Assembly: GCA_003140215.1 (NCBI GenBank)
Contig: PLJL01000001.1
Span: forward strand, 124,001 to 188,000
Origin: Vulcanimicrobiota bacterium
GTDB taxonomy: Bacteria > Vulcanimicrobiota > Vulcanimicrobiia > Vulcanimicrobiales > Vulcanimicrobiaceae
DNA: 64,000 nt
Reading direction: 5' to 3'
Shown: positions 44,219-52,762 of the stretch, piece by piece
How positions within the stretch are numbered: position 1 is the first letter of the stretch
Layout of the letters: every line of letters begins with the position of its first letter
Program-made: the position numbers and the translations under genes
The notes under the pieces: model-generated
Seen by the model: only the letters and a program-made list of their open reading frames with translations
Database searches by the model: none
Told to the model about the DNA's origin: nothing

Positions 44219-44845
44219 ATGAGGCCTCAAACGATCATCCGCACCTTTGCAGCAGCGGCGCTGCTGCTCGTCCCGACGGTGGCGCTCGCCGCGCCCGATC
44301 AGAACACCCACGGAAACAACGGCTGTTCCAACGGGCAGTACCGCAACAGCGCCGGCCAATGCGTCGGGAACAGCAACGGGCAATACAACAACAACAACAA
44401 CGGCGGGCACCGCGACGACAATCGCGGACGCGACCGCGACGACCGCAACCGCAACACCAACGGCCAGTACAACAACAACGGCCAATACAACGGCAACGGC
44501 CAGTACAACGGCAACGGCCAATATAACGGCAACGGCCAGTACAACGGCGGCTACAACAACGGCGGCGTGTACAACGGCGCGTACGGCGGCTACAACAACG
44601 GCGGCTACAACAACGGCCGCGCCGGTCAGTCCGGCAACCTGTCCGGCGTCGTCTCCTCGTTCTCGCCCTACAACCTCTACCTCAGCAACGGCACGCACGT
44701 CGAGCTGCACGACGGTACGGTGATCAACCCGCGCGGCACGAACCTCACGTCCGGTGAGCGCGTGCGGGTGAGCGGTACCTGGAACGGCGACGGCACCTTC
44801 AACGCCAACCAGATCGACCTCGTCGGCAACGGCCGCGGCTACTAG
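44219..44845 (+). CDS. Secreted Asn/Gly/Gln/Tyr-repeat protein
   Basis: 208 residues; AAGGAG lies six bases before the ATG. The signal peptide TIIRTFAAAALLLVPTVALA is cut before APDQNTHG. Residues about 40-140 are low complexity, dominated by NGQYNGN repeats with a short basic/acidic stretch (HRDDNRGRDRDDRNRN). Two Cys lie in NGCSNGQYRNSAGQCVG. The C-terminal 60 residues (SGVVSSFSPYNLYLSNGTHV, VRVSGTWNGDGTFNANQ) resemble small OB-like domains (DUF5666 type). The Tyr/Gln/Asn-rich region looks prion-like and could assemble or bind surfaces. Function unknown. Confidence 0.8.
   Translation: MRPQTIIRTFAAAALLLVPTVALAAPDQNTHGNNGCSNGQYRNSAGQCVGNSNGQYNNNNNGGHRDDNRGRDRDDRNRNTNGQYNNNGQYNGNGQYNGNGQYNGNGQYNGGYNNGGVYNGAYGGYNNGGYNNGRAGQSGNLSGVVSSFSPYNLYLSNGTHVELHDGTVINPRGTNLTSGERVRVSGTWNGDGTFNANQIDLVGNGRGY
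44462..44547 (+). repeat. 18-base tandem repeat within the Asn/Gly-rich gene
   Basis: Units of the form GGCCARTACAACGGCAAC (R = A or G) occur about five times in a row, encoding GQYNGN. Third positions vary slightly, so the array is partly diverged. Confidence 0.8.
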
Positions 44846-44876
44846 CGCGCCCAGCGCGTAACGGTCCATCCCGGCT

Positions 44877-44917
44877 CGGCCGGCAGGGGTCCCGATGGGA
44901 CTTCTGCCGGCCGTTTT
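44877..44917 (+). terminator. Rho-independent terminator after the Asn/Gly-rich gene
   Basis: CGGCCGGCAG (44877-44886) and CTGCCGGCCG (44904-44913) form a perfect ten-base stem, followed by TTTT. It lies 31 bases after the stop codon. Confidence 0.85.
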
Positions 44918-44931
44918 CGAATAGGGATCCT

Positions 44932-45702
44932 ATGACCGCCTTAGCCGACCTCACCAATGTGCGCGCTCGCGTCTCCGACGCCGAATGGCAAGCCCGCGTC
45001 GATCTCGCCGCGGCGTATCGGCTCGCCGCCCACTATGGCTGGGACGATTTGATCTACACCCACATCTCGGCGCGCGTCCCGGGTCCGGAGCACCACTTCC
45101 TCATCAACCCGTACGGGTTGCTGTTCAGCGAGATCACCGCGTCGAATCTGGTCAAGATCGACCTCGACGGCGCGATCGTGGAGCCGACGCCCTACATCGT
45201 GAACCCGGCTGGTTTCACGATTCACAGCGCGATCCACGCCGCGCGCGAAGACGCGAACTGCGTCCTGCACCTTCACACCGTTGCCGGCGTCGCCGTCTCG
45301 TGTCAGGAGCACGGGCTGCTGCCCCTCAACCAAACCGCGATGGTGTTCAACGAGGAGCTCGCGCACCACGAGTACGAGGGTCTCGCGCTCATGCTCGACG
45401 AGCGCCCCCGGCTCGTCGCCGACCTCGGCACAAAAAAGGCATTGCTGCTGCGAAATCACGGCGCGCTCACGGTAGGGAAGAGCGTTGCCGAAGCGTTCCA
45501 CACGATGTACCTGCTCGAGCGGGCGTTCACCATGCAGATCGCGGCCCTGGCCGGCGGCACCAGCTTGCATGTTCCGCCGCCCGCAGTGCAAGAAGTCGTG
45601 CGGAAACAGGCCAAGGTCGGCCTCACCTCCCAAGACTTGCAGCTCGTGTGGGACTCACAGCTGCGGATGCTCGACGCGAAGGACCCCAGCTACAAGACCT
45701 AG
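44932..45702 (+). CDS. Class II aldolase/adducin-family protein
   Basis: 256 residues. Zinc-dependent aldolase fold: LAAHYGWDDLIYTHISARVP, then FLINPYGLLFSEITASNLVK, the metal site CVLHLHTVAGVAVSC and a later ALLLRNHGALTVGKSVAEAF. His pairs for zinc are present, so aldolase, decarboxylase or dehydratase chemistry on a sugar or hydroxyacid is possible. The segment NPAGFTIHSAIHAAR is closest to the subgroup without sugar phosphate-binding residues, so no substrate is proposed. Followed after 11 bases by a glutathionyl-hydroquinone reductase gene. Confidence 0.85.
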   Translation: MTALADLTNVRARVSDAEWQARVDLAAAYRLAAHYGWDDLIYTHISARVPGPEHHFLINPYGLLFSEITASNLVKIDLDGAIVEPTPYIVNPAGFTIHSAIHAAREDANCVLHLHTVAGVAVSCQEHGLLPLNQTAMVFNEELAHHEYEGLALMLDERPRLVADLGTKKALLLRNHGALTVGKSVAEAFHTMYLLERAFTMQIAALAGGTSLHVPPPAVQEVVRKQAKVGLTSQDLQLVWDSQLRMLDAKDPSYKT

Positions 45703-45713
45703 CCCGCACGACG

Positions 45714-46661
45714 ATGACGGTCAAAACACAATTCCCCGACGAGTCGGTCGACGGGCGCTTCGTGCGCCAAGGCGACGCGTTTCGCGAGTGGGTCACCGCC
45801 GACGGCCGCTCCGGTTTCCCGGCGCAGGCCGGGCGCTATCACCTGTACGTGTCGCTGGCCTGCCCCTGGGCCCACCGCACCATCATCGTGCGCGCGCTCA
45901 AAGGGCTCGAGGACGCGGTCGGGATGAGCGTCGTCGACCCGGTGCGCGACGAACTCGGCTGGGCCTTCCGCGACGTCGACGGCGCGACGACCGGCGATCC
46001 GGTCAACGGTTTCGAGTATCTTGCCCAAGCATACCGCGTCACCGACCCGCACTATCACGGACGCGTTACGGTGCCCGTGCTGTGGGACACCCGGACCAAG
46101 CGCATCGTGAGCAACTCCGACGACGACATCATGCGCATGTTCGAGACGGAGTTCGATGCGCTCGCAGCGCACCCTGACGTCCAACTCTATCCGGCGCAGC
46201 ATCGCGCCGAGATCGAGCGGCTCAACGAGCTGATCTACGAGACCGTCAATGACGGCGTCTACCGCGCCGGCTTCGCGGCGACGCAAGCCGCGTACGAGCC
46301 GCCGGCGCGCCGCGTGTTCGAGACGCTCGATGCGCTCGACGAGCGCTTAGCGACGCAACGCTTTCTCTGTGGCGCCGCTCCGGTCGAAACCGATTGGCGG
46401 CTCTTCGTCACGCTGATCCGCTTCGACCCGGTGTATTACGGCCATTTCAAATGCAATCTGCGCCGGATCGTCGACTACCCGAACCTCTCGGGCTACCTGC
46501 GCGACCTCTATCAGACCGGCGGCGTCGCGGCGACGGTGAACTTCGATCACATCAAGCGGCACTACTACGTCACGCACGACGAGATCAACCCGACCCGCAT
46601 CGTGCCGATCGGCCCGCTCCAGGATCTCACCGCGCCGCACGGCCGCGAACGGTTGGCCTAG
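45714..46661 (+). CDS. S-glutathionyl-(chloro)hydroquinone reductase, GST xi class
   Basis: 315 residues. Cys50 in VSLACPWAHRTII is the catalytic thiol of the class, which reduces glutathionyl-hydroquinones back to hydroquinone with glutathione. Other hallmarks are DPHYHGRVTVPVLWD, IVSNSDDDIMRMFE, the Tyr-rich NDGVYRAGFAATQAAYE and CNLRRIVDYPNLSGYLRDLY. The start ATG at 45714 lies 11 bases after the aldolase stop. It belongs to the redox theme of the window. Aromatic compound breakdown or quinone repair are both possible. Confidence 0.92.
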   Translation: MTVKTQFPDESVDGRFVRQGDAFREWVTADGRSGFPAQAGRYHLYVSLACPWAHRTIIVRALKGLEDAVGMSVVDPVRDELGWAFRDVDGATTGDPVNGFEYLAQAYRVTDPHYHGRVTVPVLWDTRTKRIVSNSDDDIMRMFETEFDALAAHPDVQLYPAQHRAEIERLNELIYETVNDGVYRAGFAATQAAYEPPARRVFETLDALDERLATQRFLCGAAPVETDWRLFVTLIRFDPVYYGHFKCNLRRIVDYPNLSGYLRDLYQTGGVAATVNFDHIKRHYYVTHDEINPTRIVPIGPLQDLTAPHGRERLA

Positions 46662-46676
46662 CGGAGGTTCCGGCCC

Positions 46677-47252
46677 TCAGTCGTCGCCGTGGTGTCCGTC
46701 GCCGTGGTCGCGGTCACGGTCGCCGTCGTCGCGATCGGCGTGGCGCAGCGTGATGCTGCCGTTGTCGATGACCGGACAGCCCGCGCTGGCGCGGTCGGTG
46801 TTGAACCGGTAGAGGGCGTCGAACCGCTCTTCGGTCAATGTCCCGCTCACCGCGATCGTACACGGAGCATCGGCCGGCGAAACGAACGTCGCGGTGAACG
46901 CCGTACCGGTCACCGTGCCGGTGAAGGTGCCGGCGTCGTGCAGGGTCGGATTCGTGAAATCCTCGGTCCACGTCCCCGAGATCGTGCCGGGACCGCGGGT
47001 CAGCTCGACGGCGAACTTGCCGGTGCACGAAAAGCTGGGCTGACCGCAGGGCGGGAGCAGGTCGGTGATCGTACCGGCGTATCGCCGCGGCTTTTTGGAG
47101 TCGTCGTCGCTTTGGGTCTGCCGGCTCTCGCTCTGCGCACCCGTTTGATGCGCGGCAACCGACGGAACCGACGCCGTCGAGCCTCCGCCGCCGCCGCAGG
47201 CGGCAAGCGCGAACAGCAACACCATCACGAGCCGGCGATCGACGATTCTCAT
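46677..47252 (-). CDS. Lipoprotein of unknown function
   Basis: 191 residues from an ATG with GGGGAG upstream. The lipobox LAAC lies at the end of a short hydrophobic signal (LVMVLLFALAAC), followed by a Gly/Ser-rich tether. The body (KKPRRYAGTITDLLPPCGQP, FAVELTRGPGTISGTWTEDF, GTFTGTVTGTAFTATFV) is a beta-rich domain with two Cys that could pair. The C-terminus is an Asp/Arg/His-rich tail (HADRDDGDRDRDHGDGHHG), likely metal-binding or disordered. No family assigned. It is convergent with the reductase gene. Confidence 0.75.
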   Translation of the reverse strand: MRIVDRRLVMVLLFALAACGGGGGSTASVPSVAAHQTGAQSESRQTQSDDDSKKPRRYAGTITDLLPPCGQPSFSCTGKFAVELTRGPGTISGTWTEDFTNPTLHDAGTFTGTVTGTAFTATFVSPADAPCTIAVSGTLTEERFDALYRFNTDRASAGCPVIDNGSITLRHADRDDGDRDRDHGDGHHGDD

Positions 47253-47445
47253 ATGGCAAACTCCCCGCGATCCGTAGTGCCTACGCCCTCGCGGCCCCGA
47301 TAGGCCCTCGTCGTGCCGCGTTCCTTCCGAGCAGGCAGCACGGGCGCGTCAAGATCGTTCAACATGCGCGCCGCTCGAGGGTGTACTATGGTTGTAGTTG
47401 CAATACGCCGACGAGGCGAGCGAAGCGGCGAGGGAGGCGCCGTGC

Positions 47446-47646
47446 GAACCGCCGTGGATCGCGCATGCCGAGGAGTACCTCCAGCGGACGTTTCGGAGCG
47501 CGTCGAACTGCGCACCGTCGCGCGCGAGCTGGGGGTCGATCCGCAGCCGCATCGCGGAGCACGCCGGATTCACCGATCAGAGCCACATCACGCGCATCTT
47601 CAAACGCGTCACCGGCGTCACGCCGGGTTCCTACCGCCGCAGCTAG
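47446..47646 (+). pseudogene. AraC-family regulator remnant, frameshifted
   Basis: Pieces of an AraC DNA-binding domain occur in two frames: WIAHAEEYLQ in one, VELRTVARELGVDP in the next, then RIAEHAGFTDQSHITRIFKR and VTGVTPGSYRRS back in the first. Roughly 30 residues between the two helix-turn-helix units are missing and no start region or effector domain is present. The interval 47253-47445 holds nothing else I can support. The remnant is a decayed gene, or badly damaged assembly, but the missing segment argues for decay. Confidence 0.7.
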
Positions 47647-47665
47647 CGCCCGTCGTGACCTCGGA

Positions 47666-47917
47666 TCACGAATGCCCCATGTCGTACGCTTGCGTGATCG
47701 ACAAGAGCGTCTTGGGCCCGACGATGCCGTCCGCCACCAGGACGCCCGTGTAGAGTGCCGGGTTGTCCGCGCTCTGGTTGGCTTGGAATTCCCTGACCGC
47801 GTGGTCCGTCTCCGGGCCGAAAACGCCATCGACGGTGCACTTCAGACCGATACCGGCCAAGAAGCCTTGGACCTCGCGAACGTCGTCGCCGGTATCGCCT
47901 AGCTTGAGATCTCTCAT
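47666..47917 (-). CDS. Small peptidoglycan-binding-domain protein
   Basis: 83 residues forming one PG_binding_1 module: LKLGDTGDDVREVQGFLAGI, VDGVFGPETDHAVREFQAN and ADGIVGPKTLLSI. The three-helix fold binds cell-wall peptides in larger hydrolases, but here it stands alone without a signal peptide or catalytic domain. AAAGGG lies nine bases before the ATG. The protein might bind murein precursors or be an accessory to phage-like or toxin systems, but nothing adjacent supports that. Confidence 0.85.
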   Translation of the reverse strand: MRDLKLGDTGDDVREVQGFLAGIGLKCTVDGVFGPETDHAVREFQANQSADNPALYTGVLVADGIVGPKTLLSITQAYDMGHS

Positions 47918-47988
47918 GGTTGCACCCTTTGGTAGATAGAAGAAGCGTCGGCGTTCGACGGGTCACGGCGCACGGCCCTGCGTCGAAG

Positions 47989-48736
47989 TCAACGCGGGAG
48001 GTGCGGCCATACCGAGGCGTCGACCACCCGCGGCAGCGACGGCTCGCCCGTGTGCAGCCGCTCCACCTGCCACTCGCTGTCGTGCTTCACGAGCGTGGCC
48101 ACGACGAGGTTCGGGGCCGGACTCAAGATGACGCTGTGCGAGCGAATGAACGGATCGGCTGCCCAGGCAGCGGCCGGTGACGGGCTCCATTCGAAGGCGG
48201 CGCGGAACACCTGCGCTTCGTGCCCGTCGCGCGCCACCCGCTCGACATGGATGGCATCGTTCCAGACGACGCGCTGCGGCACGATCGAGGAGTAGCACAG
48301 ATACGACGCGCCGGTCACGTTGTTGCCGAACTGGTTGTCGGTATAGAAATACGGAATCGCGCGGACCGTCAAGCGATAGACGTCGCCGCCGGGGGCGCGC
48401 TGCTTCTGCACGAGGTCCAGCCGCGCCAGCTCGTCGAGGACTTGGGCCGTCGCGCGCACCTCGGGTACCGCGAGGTTTGGCCTTGCTGATGCGCGCGATC
48501 CACAAGGCCGGGAGCCACACACCCTCTTGCGGCAGCTCGACGTTCACGCCGGGATAGTACGTCCCGGCAACCGGAACGGGATTCCACCCCAGCGGCACGC
48601 ACTCGTGATACTGTCCGGCGAGTTGCGTACGCAGCGTCTGAAGGGCGACGCGATGATCCGTCGGCGCGCACGCCGTGATCAGCGCCGCCGATAACGACGC
48701 GGCTACGAGGGCAGCGCGCTGGTCCACAACTCCCAC
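47989..48736 (-). pseudogene. Lipoprotein gene with a single-base frameshift
   Basis: The first part encodes a lipoprotein signal (LVAASLSAALITAC) and ends in VELPQEGVWLPALWIARIS. The rest continues in the neighbouring frame from about 48480 (RPNLAVPEVRATAQVLDELA, then YRLTVRAIPYFYTDNQFGNN) to a natural stop. One base added or lost in AAGGCCAAACC rejoins them into about 240 residues. It starts inside the end of the class II aldolase gene (GTG at 48736 or 48727). The family is unknown. Either a real mutation or a sequencing error. Confidence 0.65.
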
Positions 48737-49398
48737 GCGCGAGTGATCTGGCCGGCGTTCGATTCGCTCGAACGCAACGCTTCGGTCTCACTGAGGTACG
48801 TCACCGGTCCCAACCGCAGCGCTTCGGCTTGCAGCCGCGCGTTGGCCTCGGCATAGACGGCCCGAAACACCGCCTCGCGCACGTCGCGCCCGACCGTCGT
48901 CGAGCCGTGCCCCCGCATCAGGACCACGCTCCCCGCGCCGAGCGTCCGGGCCAGCGCGTGGCCCAGCGATACGTCGCGCACGAGCAGGTCGTTGTCCGGT
49001 CCGGCGGCGTCGCGGATCTCGAACACCGGCACGCTGCCGCGCAGAAACGACGCCATGTGAAAGACCGGCCGCAACGGCGCCCCGCTGACGATGCCGAACG
49101 GGATCACCCCGGGCGAATGGCTGTGCACCACCGCGCCGACGTCGGGGCGAGCGCGATAGATCGAGCCGTGGATGAAGCGCTCGAGGTACGGCGTGCGAGC
49201 GTCGCCGTCACACGCAGTGCCGTCGAGATCGAAGGTCATGATGTCGTCCGCGGTCACCAGCGCGGGCGCCACGTTGCGCGCGAGGAGAAAGCGCTGCGGA
49301 TCGCTTTCGTCGCGCAGGCTCACGTGACCGAACCCGTCGAGCACCCCCCGTTCGTACAGGATCCGGTTGGCGGCGACGAGATCGTTGACGGACGTCAC
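48703..49398 (-). CDS. Class II aldolase/adducin-family protein (second copy type)
   Basis: 231 residues from the GTG at 49398, overlapping the binding-protein stop by four bases. Typical blocks are DLVAANRILYERGVLDGFGH, RFLLARNVAPALVTADDIMT, the metal site VGAVVHSHSPGVIPFGI and VVLMRGHGSTTVGRDVREAV with an expected His. It differs clearly from the aldolase at 44.9 kb and is more like decarboxylase/epimerase forms. Its coupling to an amino-acid-type binding protein suggests it acts on an imported hydroxy or aromatic acid, but the substrate is not clear. Confidence 0.87.
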   Translation of the reverse strand: MTSVNDLVAANRILYERGVLDGFGHVSLRDESDPQRFLLARNVAPALVTADDIMTFDLDGTACDGDARTPYLERFIHGSIYRARPDVGAVVHSHSPGVIPFGIVSGAPLRPVFHMASFLRGSVPVFEIRDAAGPDNDLLVRDVSLGHALARTLGAGSVVLMRGHGSTTVGRDVREAVFRAVYAEANARLQAEALRLGPVTYLSETEALRSSESNAGQITRAWELWTSALPS

Positions 49399-50657
49399 CA
49401 GGTCTTGGCCGTGTAGCCCCCTCGGTCGCCGATCTTCTGCCCGGCCATGTTCGCGGTGGCGGCCTTCGCCCAGGGCGAATCGCAGGTTCCGTCCGACTCG
49501 TTCGCCGGGACCTCGCCGACGAGGTCGTACATGAACTGCTTTTTCTCGAACGCCTTCTGCGACACGCTCGCGCCTGCGTACACGTCCTGAATGCACTGGT
49601 GATCGCAGCCGCGGTACGTCGATTTCGACGCCTTCGCGCCGTCGAAGGTGTAGTTCTCGAAGGCGGCCGCGAGCTTGTCGGCCTTGGTGCTGCCGACGGT
49701 CTTGATCCGTTCCATCAGCGACCAGGCGGACATGTAGCCCAGGTAGTGACGACCGCCGATCGGTCCGGGGATCGCCGCGCTCAGGCGTTTAGCGAGCTTG
49801 GCCGCGGAGGCCGAGACGGTCGGCGCCCAGAGCACCGGGAACGTCGCGCCGACCACCGCGTCGAGCGGCAGCGACTTGTAGTAGATGTCCTCGAGCGAGA
49901 TCCCGGCCAGCCTCTGCTTCTTGTTGAGGCCGAAGTCGACCCATTGTTTGGCGGTGTTCGCAGCGTCGAGCCCGCTGTTGCACAGGATGAAGACATCGGC
50001 GTCGGTGTTGCGCAGCTTGGTGAGCACCGGCGAGAAATCGCTCGTCCCGAGCTTGACGATGTCGTGCCCGACCTCGGTTCCGCCGGCGCGGCGCAGCGCC
50101 TCGGACATCTGCGCGTAGGCGTCCTTGCCCAGCGCGTAGTCGGCTTGGATGAAGTACCACTTCTTGCCCAGCGCCAGCGCGCGCCGTAGCACCGGGCCCA
50201 AAAGCATCCGCACGTTGGGGCCGAACCGATAGGTGAGCTTGGAGGCCTTGGCACCGGTCATCGACGAGTCTTGCGGTCCCAGCGAGAGGTTGAAGATTCC
50301 GGCATCGAGGGTCAGCGGTTCGAGCGCCAAACCGATGCCTGACGACGTGCCGCCATAGAGCACGTCGACGCCCTCTTGAGCGATCAGGCGTCGCGCCTCG
50401 GTGTTCGCCGTCGCCGGAGCCGAGCCGTCGTCGCCGAAGACCAGCTCGAACTTGACCCGCCCCGTGCGGTTCGCGTCCTCGACCGCGAGCTGCGCGCCCA
50501 GCTTGTGCACGCCCCCCAGATCGGAGAAGACGCCGCTGAACGATTCGAGCATCCCGATCTTGACCGTCGCGGCAGTACCGGCGGCCAAGGTGAACTGCGG
50601 CGTAGCCGTGGCGGCAGCAACGGCCACGCCGGCCGTCAGAAAGGTCGTTCGCTTCAT
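49395..50657 (-). CDS. ABC transporter substrate-binding protein, branched-chain amino acid type
   Basis: 420 residues from the ATG at 50657 (GAGGGA upstream), with signal peptide KRTTFLTAGVAVAAATATPQ. Periplasmic binding protein family 6 marks: IGMLESFSGVFSDLGGVHKL, LAVEDANRTGRVKFELVFGD, YGGTSSGIGLALEPLTLDAG and the later WYFIQADYALGKDAYAQM. It would bind an amino acid, amide or aromatic acid and pass it to LivHMGF-like permeases, which are not in the window. Four-base overlap with the class II aldolase gene downstream links uptake to metabolism. Several Cys near the C-terminus (YRGCDHQCIQ) are unusual for the family. Confidence 0.92.
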   Translation of the reverse strand: MKRTTFLTAGVAVAAATATPQFTLAAGTAATVKIGMLESFSGVFSDLGGVHKLGAQLAVEDANRTGRVKFELVFGDDGSAPATANTEARRLIAQEGVDVLYGGTSSGIGLALEPLTLDAGIFNLSLGPQDSSMTGAKASKLTYRFGPNVRMLLGPVLRRALALGKKWYFIQADYALGKDAYAQMSEALRRAGGTEVGHDIVKLGTSDFSPVLTKLRNTDADVFILCNSGLDAANTAKQWVDFGLNKKQRLAGISLEDIYYKSLPLDAVVGATFPVLWAPTVSASAAKLAKRLSAAIPGPIGGRHYLGYMSAWSLMERIKTVGSTKADKLAAAFENYTFDGAKASKSTYRGCDHQCIQDVYAGASVSQKAFEKKQFMYDLVGEVPANESDGTCDSPWAKAATANMAGQKIGDRGGYTAKTW

Positions 50658-50735
50658 CCTGATCCCTCGCTTCTTGGTCGGCGGGGTTCTCTGGCGAGCG
50701 TGGCGCCCTCCTTCGCAGTGGGTATCCCTACGGTC

Positions 50736-51722
50736 GTGAGGAGCCTTCTCTTCGTCGTGGTACTGTGCGTCGCGACGCTCTGCGCGAGCGATGTTCGGGC
50801 GCAGTCGAGCTCGCTGGGGTCGTGGTCGAACGGACCGCAGCTCCCCACGCGGCGCAGCGAGGTCGCGGTCGCGGCGGCCGGCAACGCGCTCTACGTGATC
50901 GGCGGCTACGCGGCGGCCGGCCCGAACCCGACCGCGCTCGACGCGAGCGGCAACGTCGACGTCGACCAGCCGCAGGTGCAAGCGTTCGATTTTGCGACCG
51001 GCCGCTGGTCGAACCGCCAGCCGCTGCCGCGCGGCCTCAACCACGTCGGCGTCGCCGCGTTCGCCGGGAAGATCTACGCCTTCGGCGGCTTCAGCGCGCA
51101 GAACCGCACGCCGGTGACCGACGCCAACGTCTACGATCCCGCAACGGACCAGTGGAGCCCGCTGCCCGCGCTACCCGCCGCACTGGGCTCGATCGCCGTC
51201 GCCGCGCTCGACGGGAAGCTGCACCTCGTCGGCGGGCGCGACACCCACAGCGTCGGCACGCATCTGGTCTTCGATCCGGTCACCCAACGCTACGTCCGGG
51301 CCGCGCCGCTGCCCGTGGGCCGCGACCATCTGGGCCTCGTCGCGTTCGCCGGCAAGCTCTACGCAATCGCCGGCCGCATCGACGACTTCGACCACAACAC
51401 GTCGTACGTCGACGTCTTCGATCCCGCGGCGAACCGCTGGACGCCGGGCGCGCCGATGCCCTCGCAGCGCAGCGGCATGGCGGTCGCGTTGTACCGCGAC
51501 CACATCTTGGCCATCGGCGGCGAGCGAGGCGGCGGCACCTTCACCAACAACGAGGCGTACGATCCGCGCACGAACTCGTGGAGCGTGCTCGCACCGCTGC
51601 CCGAAGGACGGCACGGCACCGGCGCGGCCGTCGTGGGCACGGCGCTCTACCTCCCGGCCGGCGCCCCGGTCAACGGCGGCAGCCAACAATCGGATTCGTT
51701 CCTCAGCTTCAGGCAACCCTGA
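50736..51722 (+). CDS. Exported kelch-repeat beta-propeller protein
   Basis: About 328 residues from the GTG at 50736 (another GTG at 50718 would add six). Signal peptide RSLLFVVVLCVATLCAS ends near VRAQ. Six kelch repeats follow, each with a Gly-Gly pair: LYVIGGYAAAGP, IYAFGGFSAQNR, LHLVGGRDTH, LYAIAGRIDDFD, ILAIGGERGGGT and LYLPAGAP. The fold is a six-bladed propeller for protein or sugar binding, sometimes a galactose-oxidase-like or sialic acid mutarotase. No catalytic residues recognised. It overlaps the following membrane protein gene or abuts it. Confidence 0.88.
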   Translation: MRSLLFVVVLCVATLCASDVRAQSSSLGSWSNGPQLPTRRSEVAVAAAGNALYVIGGYAAAGPNPTALDASGNVDVDQPQVQAFDFATGRWSNRQPLPRGLNHVGVAAFAGKIYAFGGFSAQNRTPVTDANVYDPATDQWSPLPALPAALGSIAVAALDGKLHLVGGRDTHSVGTHLVFDPVTQRYVRAAPLPVGRDHLGLVAFAGKLYAIAGRIDDFDHNTSYVDVFDPAANRWTPGAPMPSQRSGMAVALYRDHILAIGGERGGGTFTNNEAYDPRTNSWSVLAPLPEGRHGTGAAVVGTALYLPAGAPVNGGSQQSDSFLSFRQP

Positions 51723-52126
51723 GACGCGCGGTTTGGGCGGCGCTCGCGATCGCCGTCGTCATGGTGTTGATTTGGGCGGCGGTGAGCCATCGCGTCTACA
51801 CCGGCACCCTTCCGCGGCGCCTCATCGAGCACGTCTTCGGCGAAGAGGATTCGCGCGGCATCGCGATCGCGTTGCGCAAGCTCTACTCAGTCGTCGCGTT
51901 CACGTTGGTCGGCTTCGTCGTCGACAGAGCGCTCCCGCCGTCGCGCCGGCCGGCCCTGCGCGCGGCGCTCATCGTCGCCGCGATCTCGACCCTCATCGAG
52001 ATCGCCCAAAAACTGCACTACGCCCCCGAGGGCATACTCTCGAACGCAATCGACATCGCCTGCGGCGCGCTGGGCGGCTGGCTAGGCGTAGTACTCGGCC
52101 GCGCGCTCAGACCGCGACGCGCGTAG
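51719..52126 (+). CDS. VanZ-like membrane protein
   Basis: About 135 residues if it starts at a CTG that overlaps the kelch stop (CTGA), or 121 from the ATG at 51761, which would lose half of the first helix. Four predicted helices; the motif LIEIAQKLHYAPEGILSNAI then DIACGALGGWLG is that of VanZ-like proteins (Glu-Gln helix, then a polar loop and Gly-rich helix). These are linked to envelope and teicoplanin resistance in the founding member, but mostly unknown. Start uncertain. Confidence 0.65.
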   Translation: MRRAVWAALAIAVVMVLIWAAVSHRVYTGTLPRRLIEHVFGEEDSRGIAIALRKLYSVVAFTLVGFVVDRALPPSRRPALRAALIVAAISTLIEIAQKLHYAPEGILSNAIDIACGALGGWLGVVLGRALRPRRA

Positions 52127-52140
52127 GCAGCTCGCGCTCG

Positions 52141-52674
52141 ATGATCGTCGTCGAAACGAAGCGGCTCCACCTCGTCGCCGCGACCTTGGAGACGCTCGCG
52201 GCGGAAGCCGACCGCGAACGTCTCGGCGCGTTGCTCGGCGCCGAAGTTCCGGTGGAATGGCCTCCGCCGCTCAACGACGACGACTCGCTGCGGTTCTGGA
52301 TCTCGCGCCTGACCGAACAGCCGGATGCGTCAGGCTGGGTCGCCTGGTATTTCGTGCGCGCCGAGGCGGGCGCAGCGCGCGTCGTCGTCGGCAACGGCGG
52401 GTTCAAGGGTAAACCGTCGGCCGACGGGGTGGTCGAGGTCGGCTATTCGCTGTTTCCGCGGTTTCAGCATCACGGCTACGCGACCGAAGCCGTCGGCGCG
52501 CTGATCGAGTGGGCTTTCGCGCACGATGCAGTGCGTTCGGTCATCGCGGAGACGCTTCCCGACCTCAGCGCCTCCATCGCGGTGCTGCGCAGACTCGGTT
52601 TCACCAGAGTGCCCCAGTCCAGCGAGCCCGGCGTGATCCGGTTCGCGAAACCGCGCCCGCGCGCACCCGCATAG
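52141..52674 (+). CDS. GNAT-family N-acetyltransferase (RimJ/RimL-like)
   Basis: 177 residues. It starts with TKRLHLVAATLETLAAEAD, as in RimJ/RimL N-acetyltransferases. The acetyl-CoA pyrophosphate loop is in RFQHHGYATEAVGALIEWAF, with the preceding strand VVEVGYSLFP and the following VIAETLPDLSASIAVLRRLG giving the rest of the fold. Substrate could be a ribosomal protein N-terminus, an antibiotic or a small amine. It lies 14 bases after the VanZ-like gene, so the two may be co-transcribed. Confidence 0.88.
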   Translation: MIVVETKRLHLVAATLETLAAEADRERLGALLGAEVPVEWPPPLNDDDSLRFWISRLTEQPDASGWVAWYFVRAEAGAARVVVGNGGFKGKPSADGVVEVGYSLFPRFQHHGYATEAVGALIEWAFAHDAVRSVIAETLPDLSASIAVLRRLGFTRVPQSSEPGVIRFAKPRPRAPA

Positions 52675-52762
52675 CTTCGCGTCCCGTCTCTAGCCGAATA
52701 GCCGATAGCGAGTCTCCGAGGGCGACCGAGGCGAAGGCTGACCAACGGCGCGAACCCAGCCG

